Origin: Pantoea agglomerans
GTDB lineage: Bacteria; Pseudomonadota; Gammaproteobacteria; Enterobacterales; Enterobacteriaceae
Assembly: GCF_021397715.1 (NCBI RefSeq)
Contig: NZ_CP090208.1
Location: 186,001-250,000 of the forward strand
DNA length: 64,000 nt
Direction of reading: 5' to 3'
Notes under the pieces: generated by a model
What the model was told of the DNA's origin: nothing
Seen by the model: the letters and a program-made list of their open reading frames with translations, nothing else
Database searches by the model: none
Translations under genes and position numbers: made by a program
Shown: piece by piece, positions 9,225 through 18,859 of the stretch
Layout: each line of letters starts with the position of its first letter
Position numbering within the stretch: the first letter of the stretch is position 1

Positions 9225-10322
9225 ATGACTGACAACAGTACCCGTACCGATTTATTTTCCCCCGTCGCGATGGGCAGCCTCCAGTTGGCTAACCGTATTG
9301 TGATGGCTCCGGTCACCCGCAGCCGTTACGGTGAGGATGGCGTGCCTGATGAACTGCATGCAACCTACTATGCGCAGCGTGCCAGCGCCGGCCTGATTAT
9401 TTCAGAAGCCACCAACATCTCGGCTCAGGGCCGCGGCTATGCCGCCACGCCGGGCATCTGGAATGAAGAGCAGGTCGCCGGCTGGAAAAAAGTGACGGAC
9501 GCGGTCCACGCTCAGGGCGGAAAAATCGTCTGCCAGCTGTGGCACGTTGGCCGCTTCTCAAGCGTGGAGCTGCAGCCTGACGGTGCAAGTCCGGTTGCAC
9601 CATCCGCTATTAAAGCCGAAGGCCAGACCTACACCGTGAACGGATTTGTGCCGGTATCCACCCCGCGCGCGCTCGAAACTGAAGAAATCCCCGGCATTAT
9701 CGAACAGTACAGACTCGCAGCAGAGAACGCCCTGCGGGCCGGTTTTGACGGCGTTGAGGTGCACTCAGCCAACAGCTACCTGCTCGACCAGTTCCTGCGG
9801 GACTCCACCAATCACCGTACCGACAGCTACGGCGGCTCCATCGAAAACCGGGCCCGCCTGACGCTGGAAGTGACAGAGGCCATCGTTAACATCTGGGGTA
9901 GTGACCGGGTCGGTATCCGCCTGTCACCGGTCACGCCTGACGCCGGGAATACCCCACCGGACAGCAACGTGATGGCGATGTATGGCTACCTCATCCAGCA
10001 GCTTAACCGCTTTAATCTGGCCTACCTGCACTTTGTCGAAGGCGCGACAGCCACCTCGCGGGACGTGCCTGCCGATGTGGATATGGATGCACTGAGTGCG
10101 CAGTTCACCGGTCCGTTTATCGGCAACAATAATTACGACCTTGAGATGGCTATCAGCCGCCGGAACGCGGGAATTATTGATGCCGTTGCCTTCGGCCGCC
10201 TGTTCATTTCCAACCCGGACCTGGTGAAGCGCCTGCGTTACGGTACCGAACTGACCATTGCGCCGAAAGAAGCGTATTACGGCGGCGGGGCGAAGGGCTA
10301 TACCGACTGGCCTGAAGCGTAA
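9225..10322 (+). CDS. nemA: Alkene reductase / N-ethylmaleimide reductase (old yellow enzyme)
   Basis: This 365-residue cytosolic FMN enzyme reduces activated C=C bonds and nitro compounds with NADPH. It is a single TIM barrel with the family landmarks LFSPVAMGSLQLANRIVMAP at the start, CQLWHVGR near residue 103, the substrate-binding pair H180/N183 in EVHSANSYLLDQF, and FGRLFISNPDL near the end. AAGAGG precedes the ATG. Context with nemR and the shared operator supports the NemA assignment, with a role in detoxifying reactive electrophiles. A second old yellow enzyme at 23223-24341 is under a different regulator. Confidence 0.9.
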   Translation: MTDNSTRTDLFSPVAMGSLQLANRIVMAPVTRSRYGEDGVPDELHATYYAQRASAGLIISEATNISAQGRGYAATPGIWNEEQVAGWKKVTDAVHAQGGKIVCQLWHVGRFSSVELQPDGASPVAPSAIKAEGQTYTVNGFVPVSTPRALETEEIPGIIEQYRLAAENALRAGFDGVEVHSANSYLLDQFLRDSTNHRTDSYGGSIENRARLTLEVTEAIVNIWGSDRVGIRLSPVTPDAGNTPPDSNVMAMYGYLIQQLNRFNLAYLHFVEGATATSRDVPADVDMDALSAQFTGPFIGNNNYDLEMAISRRNAGIIDAVAFGRLFISNPDLVKRLRYGTELTIAPKEAYYGGGAKGYTDWPEA

Positions 10323-10336
10323 TAGTGATAACGAAC

Positions 10337-10355
10337 GGCGGGGATCTCCCCCGCC
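10337..10355. terminator. GC-rich hairpin between convergent nemA and the pqiB-like gene
   Basis: Arms GGCGGGG and CCCCGCC lie 15 bases after the nemA stop, in the convergent gap. There is no U-run on either strand, so the terminator call is tentative. Confidence 0.4.
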
Positions 10356-10374
10356 ATCGGCAGCGGGTTTACCT

Positions 10375-11985
10375 TTAGCGATCGGCGTGCGTGGCGGCAT
10401 CTGAGATAAGCGCATTACTTTTGCTGTTGAGCATCCTGAGTAAGGATTGCAGCTCCCGCAGTATCGGATCAAGACGCTGAAGATTCCCCACCATTCGATC
10501 ATAAGCAAGCGAACCCGGCTGCAGCCCCTTCAGGCTGCTGTTCAGCTCGCGCAATGTTTGCTGCAACTCAACCGGAAGCGTTTCCATTGCCGGACTGTCG
10601 GTTAACTGATTCAGATGTTTCAGTGTCGTTTGTAAGTCACCCATCGTGCGCTGGCTTTGCTGCAGCGTCGCGCTGGCCTGCCTCACCAGTGGCGTAAGAG
10701 GCAGATGGTTCACCTTATCCAGCACCAATACCAGTTTCTGTTGCAGCTGATTCAGACCGCCGGGCGCTGTCGGAATGATTTCATAGCCGGAAATGATGCC
10801 CGGTCCATCATAAGCTGGCGCATGACTTAAAAAATCGAGATCAATATACAGCGCGCCGGACAGCAGACTGCTGGTTTTTAGCGTAGCGCGCATGCCGCGG
10901 GCAATGCCACTCTTCAGCCGCTGCACCAGGTTAAAATCAGGCATCTCGCGGGCAAAGCGGTCAGGTTCGATATTAATCAATACCGGCACGCGGTAGGCCG
11001 TCGCAATATTCTGCGTTCTGCCGGGTAAAACAAACGGCACCCTGATGACGGTACCAAGACGAATACCGCGAAACTCCACCGGCGCCCCGGCTTTTAAACC
11101 ACGCACTGAATCGGTGAAAAACAGCAGGAACGGAACATGCCGGGTGAAAAAGGATCGCTCACTGCTCTGCCGGTCGGCAAACAGCGGGTATTCCGCGTTA
11201 TTGCGGGCACTCTGCACGGTTTTTATTCCCTGCGGAGTATCAAAACTGACGCCACCCGTGAACAAAGAGATCATCGCGTCTGTTTCCACCCGCAGACCTG
11301 ACGCCGATCGGCCGACGTTAATCCCGCTCTCCTTCCAGAAGCGGGAATGGGTGGTCACCAGACGATCGTAGGGTGATGGGATAAATAATTGGTAGGTCAT
11401 CGCTCGCCGGTCAGCATCAAAGCGGCTGTTTTCCACCGACCCGACCCGATAGCCGCTGAACATCACCGGATCTCCGGCTTTAAGCTGACTGTTTTTATCA
11501 CTGCGCAACATAACACGGATGCCCGGCGCGTTGACCGGTGCCAGCGGTGGCGCGTCCAGCAGCGGATAGTGCGCTAAGGGTTGGCCTTTATTACCAGACT
11601 GTAACGCGATGTAGGCTCCGGTCATCAGCGTGCTCAGGCCAGTAATTCCATCCTGGCCTGATTGCGGTTTTACCCGCCAGAAGACGCTGTCGCTGTGTAA
11701 CAGCTTCTCCATACCCCGATTCAGACGTAGGTTGATTTCAACGTGACGGAGATCGTCTGCCAGCGCGGTACTCTCTACCTCACCGATAATGATGCTGCGG
11801 TTTTTAATCGGCGTTTTTCCCGCTTTGATACCTTCCGCGCTCTCCGTGATTAGCGTGACCCGCGGGCGATGATCGCTGAAGTAATAAAAAACGATCGCGA
11901 CGCCAGCCATCATCACCATCAACGGAATAATCCCTCTGGCCAACCGGCGGGATAACGTTGTTGCACCGGCATCAGCATGTTTCAT
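10375..11985 (-). CDS. PqiB-like intermembrane lipid transport protein with three MCE domains
   Basis: The chosen start (MKHADAG) has GTGGAG upstream and gives 536 residues, close to PqiB (546). One transmembrane helix (about residues 15-33, GIIPLMVMMAGVAIVFYYF) anchors it in the inner membrane. Three MCE repeats follow, each with the pattern GIKAG/LKAGDPV/LKAGAPVEF then a G-x-V strand (about residues 38-120, 155-240, 275-380), and a C-terminal helical region as in the needle-forming PqiB. MCE proteins carry phospholipids between inner and outer membranes. PqiA and PqiC partners are not adjacent, so this is an orphan copy or a paralogue using partners elsewhere. An ATG 54 bases further upstream exists but is less well placed. 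Confidence 0.85.
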   Translation of the reverse strand: MKHADAGATTLSRRLARGIIPLMVMMAGVAIVFYYFSDHRPRVTLITESAEGIKAGKTPIKNRSIIIGEVESTALADDLRHVEINLRLNRGMEKLLHSDSVFWRVKPQSGQDGITGLSTLMTGAYIALQSGNKGQPLAHYPLLDAPPLAPVNAPGIRVMLRSDKNSQLKAGDPVMFSGYRVGSVENSRFDADRRAMTYQLFIPSPYDRLVTTHSRFWKESGINVGRSASGLRVETDAMISLFTGGVSFDTPQGIKTVQSARNNAEYPLFADRQSSERSFFTRHVPFLLFFTDSVRGLKAGAPVEFRGIRLGTVIRVPFVLPGRTQNIATAYRVPVLINIEPDRFAREMPDFNLVQRLKSGIARGMRATLKTSSLLSGALYIDLDFLSHAPAYDGPGIISGYEIIPTAPGGLNQLQQKLVLVLDKVNHLPLTPLVRQASATLQQSQRTMGDLQTTLKHLNQLTDSPAMETLPVELQQTLRELNSSLKGLQPGSLAYDRMVGNLQRLDPILRELQSLLRMLNSKSNALISDAATHADR

Positions 11986-12651
11986 CTCATGATGACTCCA
12001 CATGAAAAAAAAGAATATATCGGTCTGCCATAACGGCATCTTTTCGATAGCAGGCTTATTGTTCGCTCGTAAATGACACCTTCTTTTTTCAGAGCTTTCA
12101 AATTTTCCGATAACAATTAGCTGATAAATTTATGCAAGATGATGATATAAGCGCCAGGGCATTAAACGTGGCGATCAGGCACAGGGGTAATAACGACCGT
12201 GCAGAGCTAATTAAAGTTTACTCAGGACTAAATAGAAAGGAGTAATACACCATACACAATCGCCGTAAAAATAAGTATAGGTGCGACGCAGAACAGGAAA
12301 AAAAACGCCGTCATTTTTTCTTACCTGTCGTCAGATCACCGTTTTTTTTTAAAAAGTGAGGTTATAAACGATAGCAATAAAAGGAACGAAAAAGAGAAGA
12401 TTTCAGGCTTCAGTTTATGAAACTCACTCAGGCAGACAGCTTCAGCGCGCTAAAGAGATTTTATTAATCAGCGTGTTATACGGATTACCAGTCACCACAG
12501 CCGGGCGACCCTTCTTCACCAGCCCGTAAAAACAGTACCATTACATCGCACTGATTAAGATTATTTATTTTTAATGAAATAGACCTTATTGCCGAGCGGC
12601 AGCAATAAGCCTATGCTTGAAATCAGGTTGCGAATTTAATCCGAGGCATTT
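11986..12651. other. AT-rich intergenic region with one doubtful micro-ORF
   Basis: Between the pqiB-like gene and yiaW (divergent) there are about 660 bases. Apart from the 28-codon hydrophobic frame listed separately and presumably two promoters, I see no gene, RNA or repeat I can support. Confidence 0.5.
12228..12314 (-). CDS. Possible 28-aa single-pass membrane peptide
   Basis: The frame starts MTAFFFLFCVAPIL and continues hydrophobic to LLLSI, the profile of the tiny membrane proteins common in enterobacteria. AGG lies about 10 bases before the ATG. I recognise no named homologue, and chance cannot be excluded at this length. Confidence 0.3.
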   Translation of the reverse strand: MTAFFFLFCVAPILIFTAIVYGVLLLSI

Positions 12652-12954
12652 ATGTTTCTTAACTACTTTGCATTGGGCGTGCTGTTCGCGGTTTTTATCA
12701 TTATTTTTTATGGCATTATTGTTCTACACGACATTCCTTATCTCATCGCAAAATCCCGTAACCATCCCCATGCTGATGCTATTCATGTCGCGGGCTGGGT
12801 CAGCTTATTCACTTTGCATGTTATATGGCCATTTTTGTGGATCTGGGCGACGCTCTATCGGCCGGAACGAGGCTGGGGAATGAATGCCAATGCCTCTCTG
12901 GAGCAACGCGTTGCGGAGCTTGAAAAGCAGCTAAATAACCGAAATGTAGGCTAG
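12652..12954 (+). CDS. yiaW: DUF3302 inner-membrane protein YiaW
   Basis: The 100-residue protein is nearly collinear with E. coli YiaW: two transmembrane helices (about residues 4-26 and 47-67), the conserved [19 protein letters not shown] loop and [14 protein letters not shown], then a short coiled-coil tail ([12 protein letters not shown]). Its function is unknown. It precedes yiaV by 16 bases, so the two are probably an operon; small DUF3302-type proteins commonly pair with HlyD-type membrane fusion proteins. Confidence 0.9.
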   Translation: MFLNYFALGVLFAVFIIIFYGIIVLHDIPYLIAKSRNHPHADAIHVAGWVSLFTLHVIWPFLWIWATLYRPERGWGMNANASLEQRVAELEKQLNNRNVG

Positions 12955-12970
12955 CCGGAGTAACAAGGCG

Positions 12971-14107
12971 ATGGATCTACTGATCATTCTCACCTATGTC
13001 GCATTTGCCTGGGCAATTTTTAAAATATTCCGAATACCGATCAATAAATGGACGGTGCCAACCGCAGCACTGGGTGGCGTTTTTTTGATTGGCGCGCTGA
13101 TCATGCTAATGAATTACAATCATCCCTATACTTCTCTGGCGCAAAAAGCGGTGATTGCGATTCCCATCACGCCTCAGGTCACGGGCGTGATCAGTGAGGT
13201 CACTGACAAACAAAACAAGCTGATCAAAAAAGGCGAGATGTTATTTCGCTTAGACAGCACCCGTTATCAGGCCCGGGTTGACAGGTTGCAGGCGGATTTA
13301 ATGACCGCCATCCACAACGTTCAGGCTTTAAAAAGCCAGCTGGACGAAGCCATCGCCAATACCACCCATGTCTCTGCTGAACGAGACCGATTATTTAAAG
13401 ATTACCAGCGCTATCTGACCGGCAGTAAGGCAAAAGTGAATCCGTTTTCCGAAAGAGATATCGATAATGCCCGACAAGACTATCTGGCGCAGGATGCGCT
13501 GGTAAAAGGTTCTGTCGCTGAGCAGGCGCAGATAAAAAGCAGTTTAGACAGCGTGATAAACGGCGAGCAATCGCAAATTGTCAGCCTGCGGGCGCAGCTG
13601 GCTGAAGCGCGATTCAACCTGGAACAAACCGTAGTCCGGGCACCGGGTAATGGCTATGTGACCCAGGTCCTGATCCGGCCAGGCTCCTATGCCGCCGCCC
13701 TGCCTTTGCGACCGGTGATGATTTTTATTCCGGAACAAAAGCGGCAGATTATTGCCCAGTTCAGACAAAATTCGCTGTTGCGTCTGGAGATGGGTGACGA
13801 AGCCGAGGTGGTATTTAATGCTCTGCCGGGTCAGGTCTTTACCGGCAAACTGACCCAGATTCTTCCGGTGGTGCCTGGAGGCGCTTATCAGGCACAAGGC
13901 ACGCTTCAGTCTCTGACCATCGCCTCTGGTACCGATGGCGTGCTGGCTACCATCGAGCTGGAGCCGAACGCCGATGTTGACGCCTTACCCGACGGGATTT
14001 TTGCGCAGGTGGCGGTCTATTCAGACCATTTCACCCATGTTTCGGTGATGCGTAAGGTCCTGCTGCGGATGACCAGCTGGCTGCATTATCTCTATCTTGA
14101 TCATTAA
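12971..14107 (+). CDS. yiaV: HlyD family secretion / membrane fusion protein YiaV
   Basis: At 378 residues it matches the length of E. coli YiaV. Two hydrophobic segments (about residues 2-20 and 30-50) anchor it in the inner membrane. A biotinyl-lipoyl-like half motif ([18 protein letters not shown], about residue 70) is followed by a long alpha-helical hairpin (100-215), the second lipoyl half ([19 protein letters not shown]) and a beta-barrel region. Such adaptors bridge an inner-membrane pump and an outer-membrane channel, but no pump is encoded here. The substrate is unknown. Confidence 0.88.
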   Translation: MDLLIILTYVAFAWAIFKIFRIPINKWTVPTAALGGVFLIGALIMLMNYNHPYTSLAQKAVIAIPITPQVTGVISEVTDKQNKLIKKGEMLFRLDSTRYQARVDRLQADLMTAIHNVQALKSQLDEAIANTTHVSAERDRLFKDYQRYLTGSKAKVNPFSERDIDNARQDYLAQDALVKGSVAEQAQIKSSLDSVINGEQSQIVSLRAQLAEARFNLEQTVVRAPGNGYVTQVLIRPGSYAAALPLRPVMIFIPEQKRQIIAQFRQNSLLRLEMGDEAEVVFNALPGQVFTGKLTQILPVVPGGAYQAQGTLQSLTIASGTDGVLATIELEPNADVDALPDGIFAQVAVYSDHFTHVSVMRKVLLRMTSWLHYLYLDH

Positions 14108-14217
14108 CAGGCGGCATCATCTCTGTGAGGAGAGTGAATACTTTATCGTGATGGATCAACCCTGGTGTGTTTATAAAAAATTGGCAAAGAAATAATTTCG
14201 GACGGGACAGTACAGGA

Positions 14218-14886
14218 TTACCGGATTAAGGAAACGATCTCAAGCACGCCATTAATAATAAATTGCACACCCATACAGACCAGCAGAAATCCCATCAGTC
14301 GGGATATGGCATCAATACCGCTTTTACCAACCAGCCGCATAATGGTATCGGTGCTCCGAAGGCAGACCCAGACGATCATCGCCACGATCAGGAAGATAAG
14401 CGGGGGTGCCACCAGAATCACCCAGGCCGGAAATTCATTGGCATGTCGCAGTGTAGACGCAGAGCTGATTAACATCGCAATGGTACCGGGACCGGCCGTG
14501 CTGGGCATAGCCAGTGGAACAAAAGCAATGCTTGTTTTAGCTGTCTCTTTCTCTTTCGCTGTTTTTATTAACACATCCATCCCCCGCTCCTCCTGCGGTA
14601 TCGGAAACAACATTCTGAAACCGATAAAGGCCACAATCAGCCCACCGGCAATACGCAAGCCAGGAATAGAAATGCCGAACGTATCCATGACTAATTGACC
14701 GGCATACCAGGCAACGATAAGAATAATAAAAACATAAAGAGAGGTTTTAACCGCTATCAGATTACGGGTGGCGCTGTTCATCTGACCGCTTAATGCTAAA
14801 AATAACACAACAGTGGTTAGCGGATTCGCCAGCGGCAGAATAACGATCAGTCCCAGCCCAATGGCTTTTATCAAATCCAGCATCAT
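14218..14886 (-). CDS. marC: MarC family inner-membrane protein
   Basis: This 222-residue integral membrane protein has six predicted helices and strong collinearity with E. coli MarC ([48 protein letters not shown]). MarC was once linked to multiple antibiotic resistance, but no transport role has been established. The marRAB operon is not adjacent. AAGGA precedes the double ATG start, so translation may begin at either Met. It is convergent with yiaV. Confidence 0.88.
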   Translation of the reverse strand: MMLDLIKAIGLGLIVILPLANPLTTVVLFLALSGQMNSATRNLIAVKTSLYVFIILIVAWYAGQLVMDTFGISIPGLRIAGGLIVAFIGFRMLFPIPQEERGMDVLIKTAKEKETAKTSIAFVPLAMPSTAGPGTIAMLISSASTLRHANEFPAWVILVAPPLIFLIVAMIVWVCLRSTDTIMRLVGKSGIDAISRLMGFLLVCMGVQFIINGVLEIVSLIR

Positions 14887-15152
14887 GAATATCCTTTGCA
14901 GAAATAATAATCAGGATGGAGGTGCCGCCTCTGTTAATAACAGCCGGCACCAGACAGACCCAGGCAGGTCGTGTTTCACCGTGACGTAACAGACAGCAGC
15001 CTTCAGAATTAAAAATTCATTCAGGCTCTGTTACGCGGATTCAGGCATTATTGATAAAAATTGTCGCATCAGCGAGTAAACACCTTTGTGAATACAGGAT
15101 ATCCGTAAAACTCACATCAGCTTGATTACAATCAGGAATTATTAACTTTACT

Positions 15153-15809
15153 TTATTTACCGGGAAAATCGACCACGTCGGCAACCATGGTGTCGATGGC
15201 ACTTTTGATATCATCTCTCGTTATCGGAGACTCACTGTTAGAGACTTTACCGCCATAGGCTTTCCTCACCACTTTTATCACCGGTTTATTGGTTGAGACG
15301 TCAATTAACGCCGCCTCGATGAACAGGAAAGTATTTTGTGAACGCTTGCCGGTCATGGTCATGGTTCCTGCCACAACCGCTGTCACCGGCAGAACTTCAT
15401 AAAACTGAATATCTTTATTTTCAGCTGAAACGGCAGTGATGGCCGTCCTGAGCATTAACCCACCAGCATGTGGCTGATTGCTTAAATTCTTGTGGGAGCT
15501 CACGGCGCTTTTCAGCCGCTGTTCGGTATATAAACGGATTTGTTCCAGTGTAGCGGCATTTACGCGACTATCCGGTTTAGGAGAAGGGAAATAGACCACC
15601 GGTGACACATAAATATCCTTATAATTGCTTAAACGAAAATCGGGTGATACCCAGCGCAGTACCTGTTGACCCGATGTCGTTTCTACGGTGCGTAAATCAG
15701 AGTAATCACTTAGAAAGCCTGAGTACTGATTGGTTTCTGCCACTTTAGAAGAACAGCCTGTCAGTGTGAGAAACAAAGCAATGACGCAAAACCTTAGCAG
15801 GATAATCAT
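15153..15809 (-). CDS. DUF3313 family lipoprotein
   Basis: The start MIILLRFCVIALFLTL (GGGGGC upstream) gives a 218-residue protein with a lipobox LTGC, so the mature Cys would be lipidated. A Ser follows Cys, compatible with outer-membrane sorting. The mature part resembles DUF3313 proteins: FLSDYSDLR near the N-terminus, the DIYVSPVVYFPSP strand, and a C-terminal DDIKSAIDTMVADVVDF helix. Function is unknown. An earlier in-frame ATG 18 bases upstream is possible. It stands alone between marC and an AT-rich promoter region. Confidence 0.75.
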   Translation of the reverse strand: MIILLRFCVIALFLTLTGCSSKVAETNQYSGFLSDYSDLRTVETTSGQQVLRWVSPDFRLSNYKDIYVSPVVYFPSPKPDSRVNAATLEQIRLYTEQRLKSAVSSHKNLSNQPHAGGLMLRTAITAVSAENKDIQFYEVLPVTAVVAGTMTMTGKRSQNTFLFIEAALIDVSTNKPVIKVVRKAYGGKVSNSESPITRDDIKSAIDTMVADVVDFPGK

Positions 15810-16254
15810 TTTCGCCCCCATGAGCATGGTTATTTATACAGCGGAGAGTTTTTGCCTCATTAATTATACTTCAGTTAACGCCAAAGTTGATGATTAATTA
15901 TCCGTCTTAATAACAAGGCCAGTAATATGTAAAGAAAAACGCTTTGCCGTTCTTTTTTTTAACATCTGAAGGCGTACGCCCGGGATTTAACATGATTTTT
16001 TCTCTATAAAACGCCCTTTTTTATTACCGAAAAAACTATCCTATACACCCGCCAGAGAAAATAGTCTTCAGCCGTCACACCATTTGCTTATGACTGAAAA
16101 GTGTGACAGTCAGATTATTTTCTTTGTTGAACAATGCGTTCATCACAAAAAACCAAAATAAATCAAATCTCCCAGGAAAGAATATGCTGCAGACTCTATA
16201 ATTATTGTGGCAATTAATACTTATTCCATACTAAATACATCTGGAGATGAACTG
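15810..16254. other. AT-rich divergent promoter region with an inverted repeat
   Basis: This 445-base stretch separates the divergent DUF3313 and DUF1471 genes. It has no supported gene. GTCACAC (16074-16080) and GTGTGAC (16101-16107) form a 7-bp inverted repeat separated by 20 bases, which could be a regulator site or two half-sites. Confidence 0.4.
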
Positions 16255-16524
16255 ATGAAAAAAATAATTTATGTGATAGCCGCGTGTGCCTTTTCCTTCA
16301 ACGCGTTTGCGGCAGAGATGATGCCGAAAAATGATTTTGAAAAAGTGCAGGATCAGTACGAAAAAGTGGGTAGCGTATCAACATCAGGTGAAGTCAGCGC
16401 CTCTGATGCGAAAGCTGAACTTTCCAGTCTGGCAGATAAAAAAGGCGGAGATGTTTATGTTCTGACATCCGGCAATACCAACAATAAAATGCATGCTACT
16501 GCGGATGTCTATAAGAAAAAGTGA
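16255..16524 (+). CDS. DUF1471 (YdgH/BhsA/McbA-like) periplasmic stress protein
   Basis: The start is the ATG after GGAG with 8 bases of spacing, giving 89 residues: signal peptide MKKIIYVIAACAFSFNAFA, then a single DUF1471 domain (EKVGSVSTSGEVSASDAKAE; ADKKGGDVYVLTSGN). Members such as BhsA and McbA are small envelope proteins induced by stress and affecting biofilm formation. The specific role here is unknown. A strong terminator follows. Confidence 0.85.
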   Translation: MKKIIYVIAACAFSFNAFAAEMMPKNDFEKVQDQYEKVGSVSTSGEVSASDAKAELSSLADKKGGDVYVLTSGNTNNKMHATADVYKKK

Positions 16525-16596
16525 TATAGCTAAATTGTTAACGTCATCCTCGTCTATCCCATTCATATGATCACACTGTCTGAATCAGGTTTGCCA

Positions 16597-16632
16597 ATGC
16601 GCTAACCGGCAGCACCGGTTAGCGCATTTTTA
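16597..16632 (+). terminator. Rho-independent terminator of the DUF1471 gene
   Basis: A 13-bp perfect stem (ATGCGCTAACCGG / CCGGTTAGCGCAT) with a 5-base loop is followed by TTTTTATT. Confidence 0.85.
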
Positions 16633-16706
16633 TTGCATTAAGTGACCGATTTTGCAGAAAAGAGCCATGCCGTAAGCCAAAAGTGTCGATTCTGCTGCTG
16701 TCGACG

Positions 16707-17597
16707 TTACAGCCCATCGATCCAGGCCGTCACGGCGTTGTTTACCTCCTCACTGCGATCCTGCATAATCCAGTGTCCTGTCTGCGTCCAGTAATCTGTT
16801 TTTGATTTTGGATTTGAAAACCATTGACGCATATTCTCAGCCTGCGTGGCATCGCGACAAAGGTGATATACAGGAACCGTTAAGCCTCGACAAAAGTCTT
16901 CACTCGCTTTACCCACTCCGACTTGTCCCGCACCCAGAAACAGCGGGCCGAATGATTCCCGTACCACATGCAGCGGCACGCCCTGCAGGCGTCTTGCATG
17001 CCAGCGCTTTAACGCGGGCTGGGTATTTTTATCGTAAAAGAGCTCAAATAGCGCCGGACCGGTTACATAAGGATCGCCTTTATGCAGATCGTCAGTGGCT
17101 TTCTGAAAAACGGCCGCCTGTTCATCCGCGAATCCCATTGAACCGTCCACCGAGACGACTGCACTCACTAAATCGGGCCTTTTTGCCGCAAGCCGCGCGG
17201 CAATCTGGCCGCCCATTGAGTGACCAATCAGAATAAATTTCTGACCGGGATAGCGTGACAGAATTAATGCCTCAATATCGGCAACATAGTCAGCCGGGTT
17301 ATAATGCCCTGATGGCTTGACCTCTGATCGACCATGCCCGCGTAAATCTACCGCTACCGTACGGTATTTGCTTTCAAGCGCGGGTAATTGCCAGCTCCAG
17401 TCATGTGAATCACAGGTCCAGCCGTGTAATACCATTATATTTTTGCCTTCTCCTTTTTCGGTATAAAAAAGTCGGGCCGTCGGTGACACCTTTGGCGCAT
17501 AGCCTGTCGGGCTGGCTTTAACCGCCGCCGAGACAACGGTCGCGCTGGCAAAAGCCAGCAGGTTACGTCTGGACAGAGAGAAGTTTTTTTCTTTCAT
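16707..17597 (-). CDS. Alpha/beta hydrolase with Tat signal
   Basis: The 296-residue protein begins with a twin-arginine signal (SRRNLLAF, then a hydrophobic stretch to about residue 28), so it is likely exported folded. The fold shows the HGWTCDSHDW oxyanion region, the nucleophile elbow GHSMGGQ near residue 126, and a late His in QTGHWIMQ. The substrate is unknown; haloperoxidase-like esterases are the nearest type. AAGGAA precedes the start. It is divergent from an HxlR regulator 163 bases away, a common arrangement for a regulator and its target. Confidence 0.8.
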   Translation of the reverse strand: MKEKNFSLSRRNLLAFASATVVSAAVKASPTGYAPKVSPTARLFYTEKGEGKNIMVLHGWTCDSHDWSWQLPALESKYRTVAVDLRGHGRSEVKPSGHYNPADYVADIEALILSRYPGQKFILIGHSMGGQIAARLAAKRPDLVSAVVSVDGSMGFADEQAAVFQKATDDLHKGDPYVTGPALFELFYDKNTQPALKRWHARRLQGVPLHVVRESFGPLFLGAGQVGVGKASEDFCRGLTVPVYHLCRDATQAENMRQWFSNPKSKTDYWTQTGHWIMQDRSEEVNNAVTAWIDGL

Positions 17598-17760
17598 GAG
17601 GGTTCCTTAGTGCTTGCTAAACGTTGTCCCGCCGTTTTATTTAGCAGACGATGCGGTCGCAGGTGAGATATTTATCCCAACGTCAATCGCATGGTATATA
17701 ACATTCAGCTAAGGTCAATTACGCACTTTGAAGCGAGTAGATATACTCAAGGATACTTAA

Positions 17761-18159
17761 ATGACAAATAGTGTTGATCCCGTTTTCTTTGCAGACTGCG
17801 CCGCCCGTGTTTTTTTCGATCAGGTCGCAAACAAATGGAGCGTCATGATTCTGACTTTACTTAATGAGAATACGCTGCGCTTTAACCAGATGAAGCGCAG
17901 CATGGAAGGTATCACCCACAAAGCCCTTACCCAGGCCTTACGCAAAATGGAACGTAACGGATTGATTAATCGGACCGTTTTGGCGACCTCTCCGGTTGCC
18001 GTTGAATACGCAATCACCGATCTCGGCCGCTCTTTGCAGAAACCGTTTAGCGCCATGTATGACTGGGCAATTAATCATCTTGATGATATTGAAAAAGCGC
18101 AGGAAGCCTATGATGTCAGCCTCGCTGAGGTGGAGGGAAGTAGCCGCACGCAGAAGTAA
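17761..18159 (+). CDS. HxlR family transcriptional regulator
   Basis: The 132-residue protein has the HxlR winged helix: CAARVFFDQVANKWSVMIL near the N-terminus, RFNQMKRSMEGITHKALTQ as recognition region, and LINRTVLATSPVAVEYAIT as wing. HxlR members often sense aldehydes or quinones through the conserved Cys, here about residue 13. The likely target is the divergent hydrolase gene. The last part (IEKAQEAYDVSLAEVE) extends beyond the core domain. Confidence 0.85.
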   Translation: MTNSVDPVFFADCAARVFFDQVANKWSVMILTLLNENTLRFNQMKRSMEGITHKALTQALRKMERNGLINRTVLATSPVAVEYAITDLGRSLQKPFSAMYDWAINHLDDIEKAQEAYDVSLAEVEGSSRTQK

Positions 18160-18859
18160 CGGGAGGCCTTGCCTGAATTTCGGGCACAAAATGAATATAA
18201 GGCATTCCGCACACTTTATTAATACATGGGGAGTAAAGCGTTTTAATTAGCGGTGGATCGATCGGCTATTTACCTTCGCAAGTTTTAAACTGACTGGCCT
18301 GTTGCTATTTTACGGACAAATGAGAGTAAAGCTGTCATAATAGATAGGCTTTACATCAATAAATAGCAGCTCAGCTGAGCCTGTTTAATATTAACTCTGG
18401 CAACCACAGGGTTTACCCGCTAACGGCATTCGTGTTGCATCATGCATTTGCAAGTGATATCGGACCTTTCCTTTATGTTGCGCCACCGCTTTACCACGAA
18501 TTATTGACTTTACTGGCAAGGGATAACTGAGACTATTTAACCTCAACCTCAACCTCAACCTTTTGCGCATAGCCGAACGGATGTCGGTCTCAGGTGGCAC
18601 TGTGTTAAAAGCGATCCTTAATACCGGCTGCGCCATCCATCCTGCCGGGCGTGAGTTTCAGGCCAATCCGGCTTTCCGCCTCTGGCGTTACTCTCAGCTG
18701 GCGACTGCACCCTCTGAGCCGCGGTCGCCAGCGTGCCCCGTTCTCCAGCCAGCGCCTTTACGCGGTGCCTTTCTGCATCCGGTGACAACGGTTATCCGGC
18801 TCGCCGATGATGCTGCACACCAGATAACCTGTTGACTCGTTGACTGCTGGCATGGCCGG
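18160..18859. other. Gene-free 700-base stretch
   Basis: Between the HxlR gene and the DUF4142 gene I find no frame with good codon use plus a start signal. The region includes a short hexanucleotide repeat (listed separately). The long weak frames here lack recognisable motifs and are probably chance. Confidence 0.5.
18539..18560. repeat. Short tandem hexanucleotide repeat (AACCTC)n
   Basis: AACCTC is repeated about 3.7 times. It could vary by slippage, but no promoter or frame it would control is evident. Confidence 0.6.

Noticed and set aside
18391..18835. Weak overlapping frames on both strands in the gap before the DUF4142 gene
   Set aside because: No motif, poor start signals and repetitive content (the AACCTC run gives RLRLRL-type residues).
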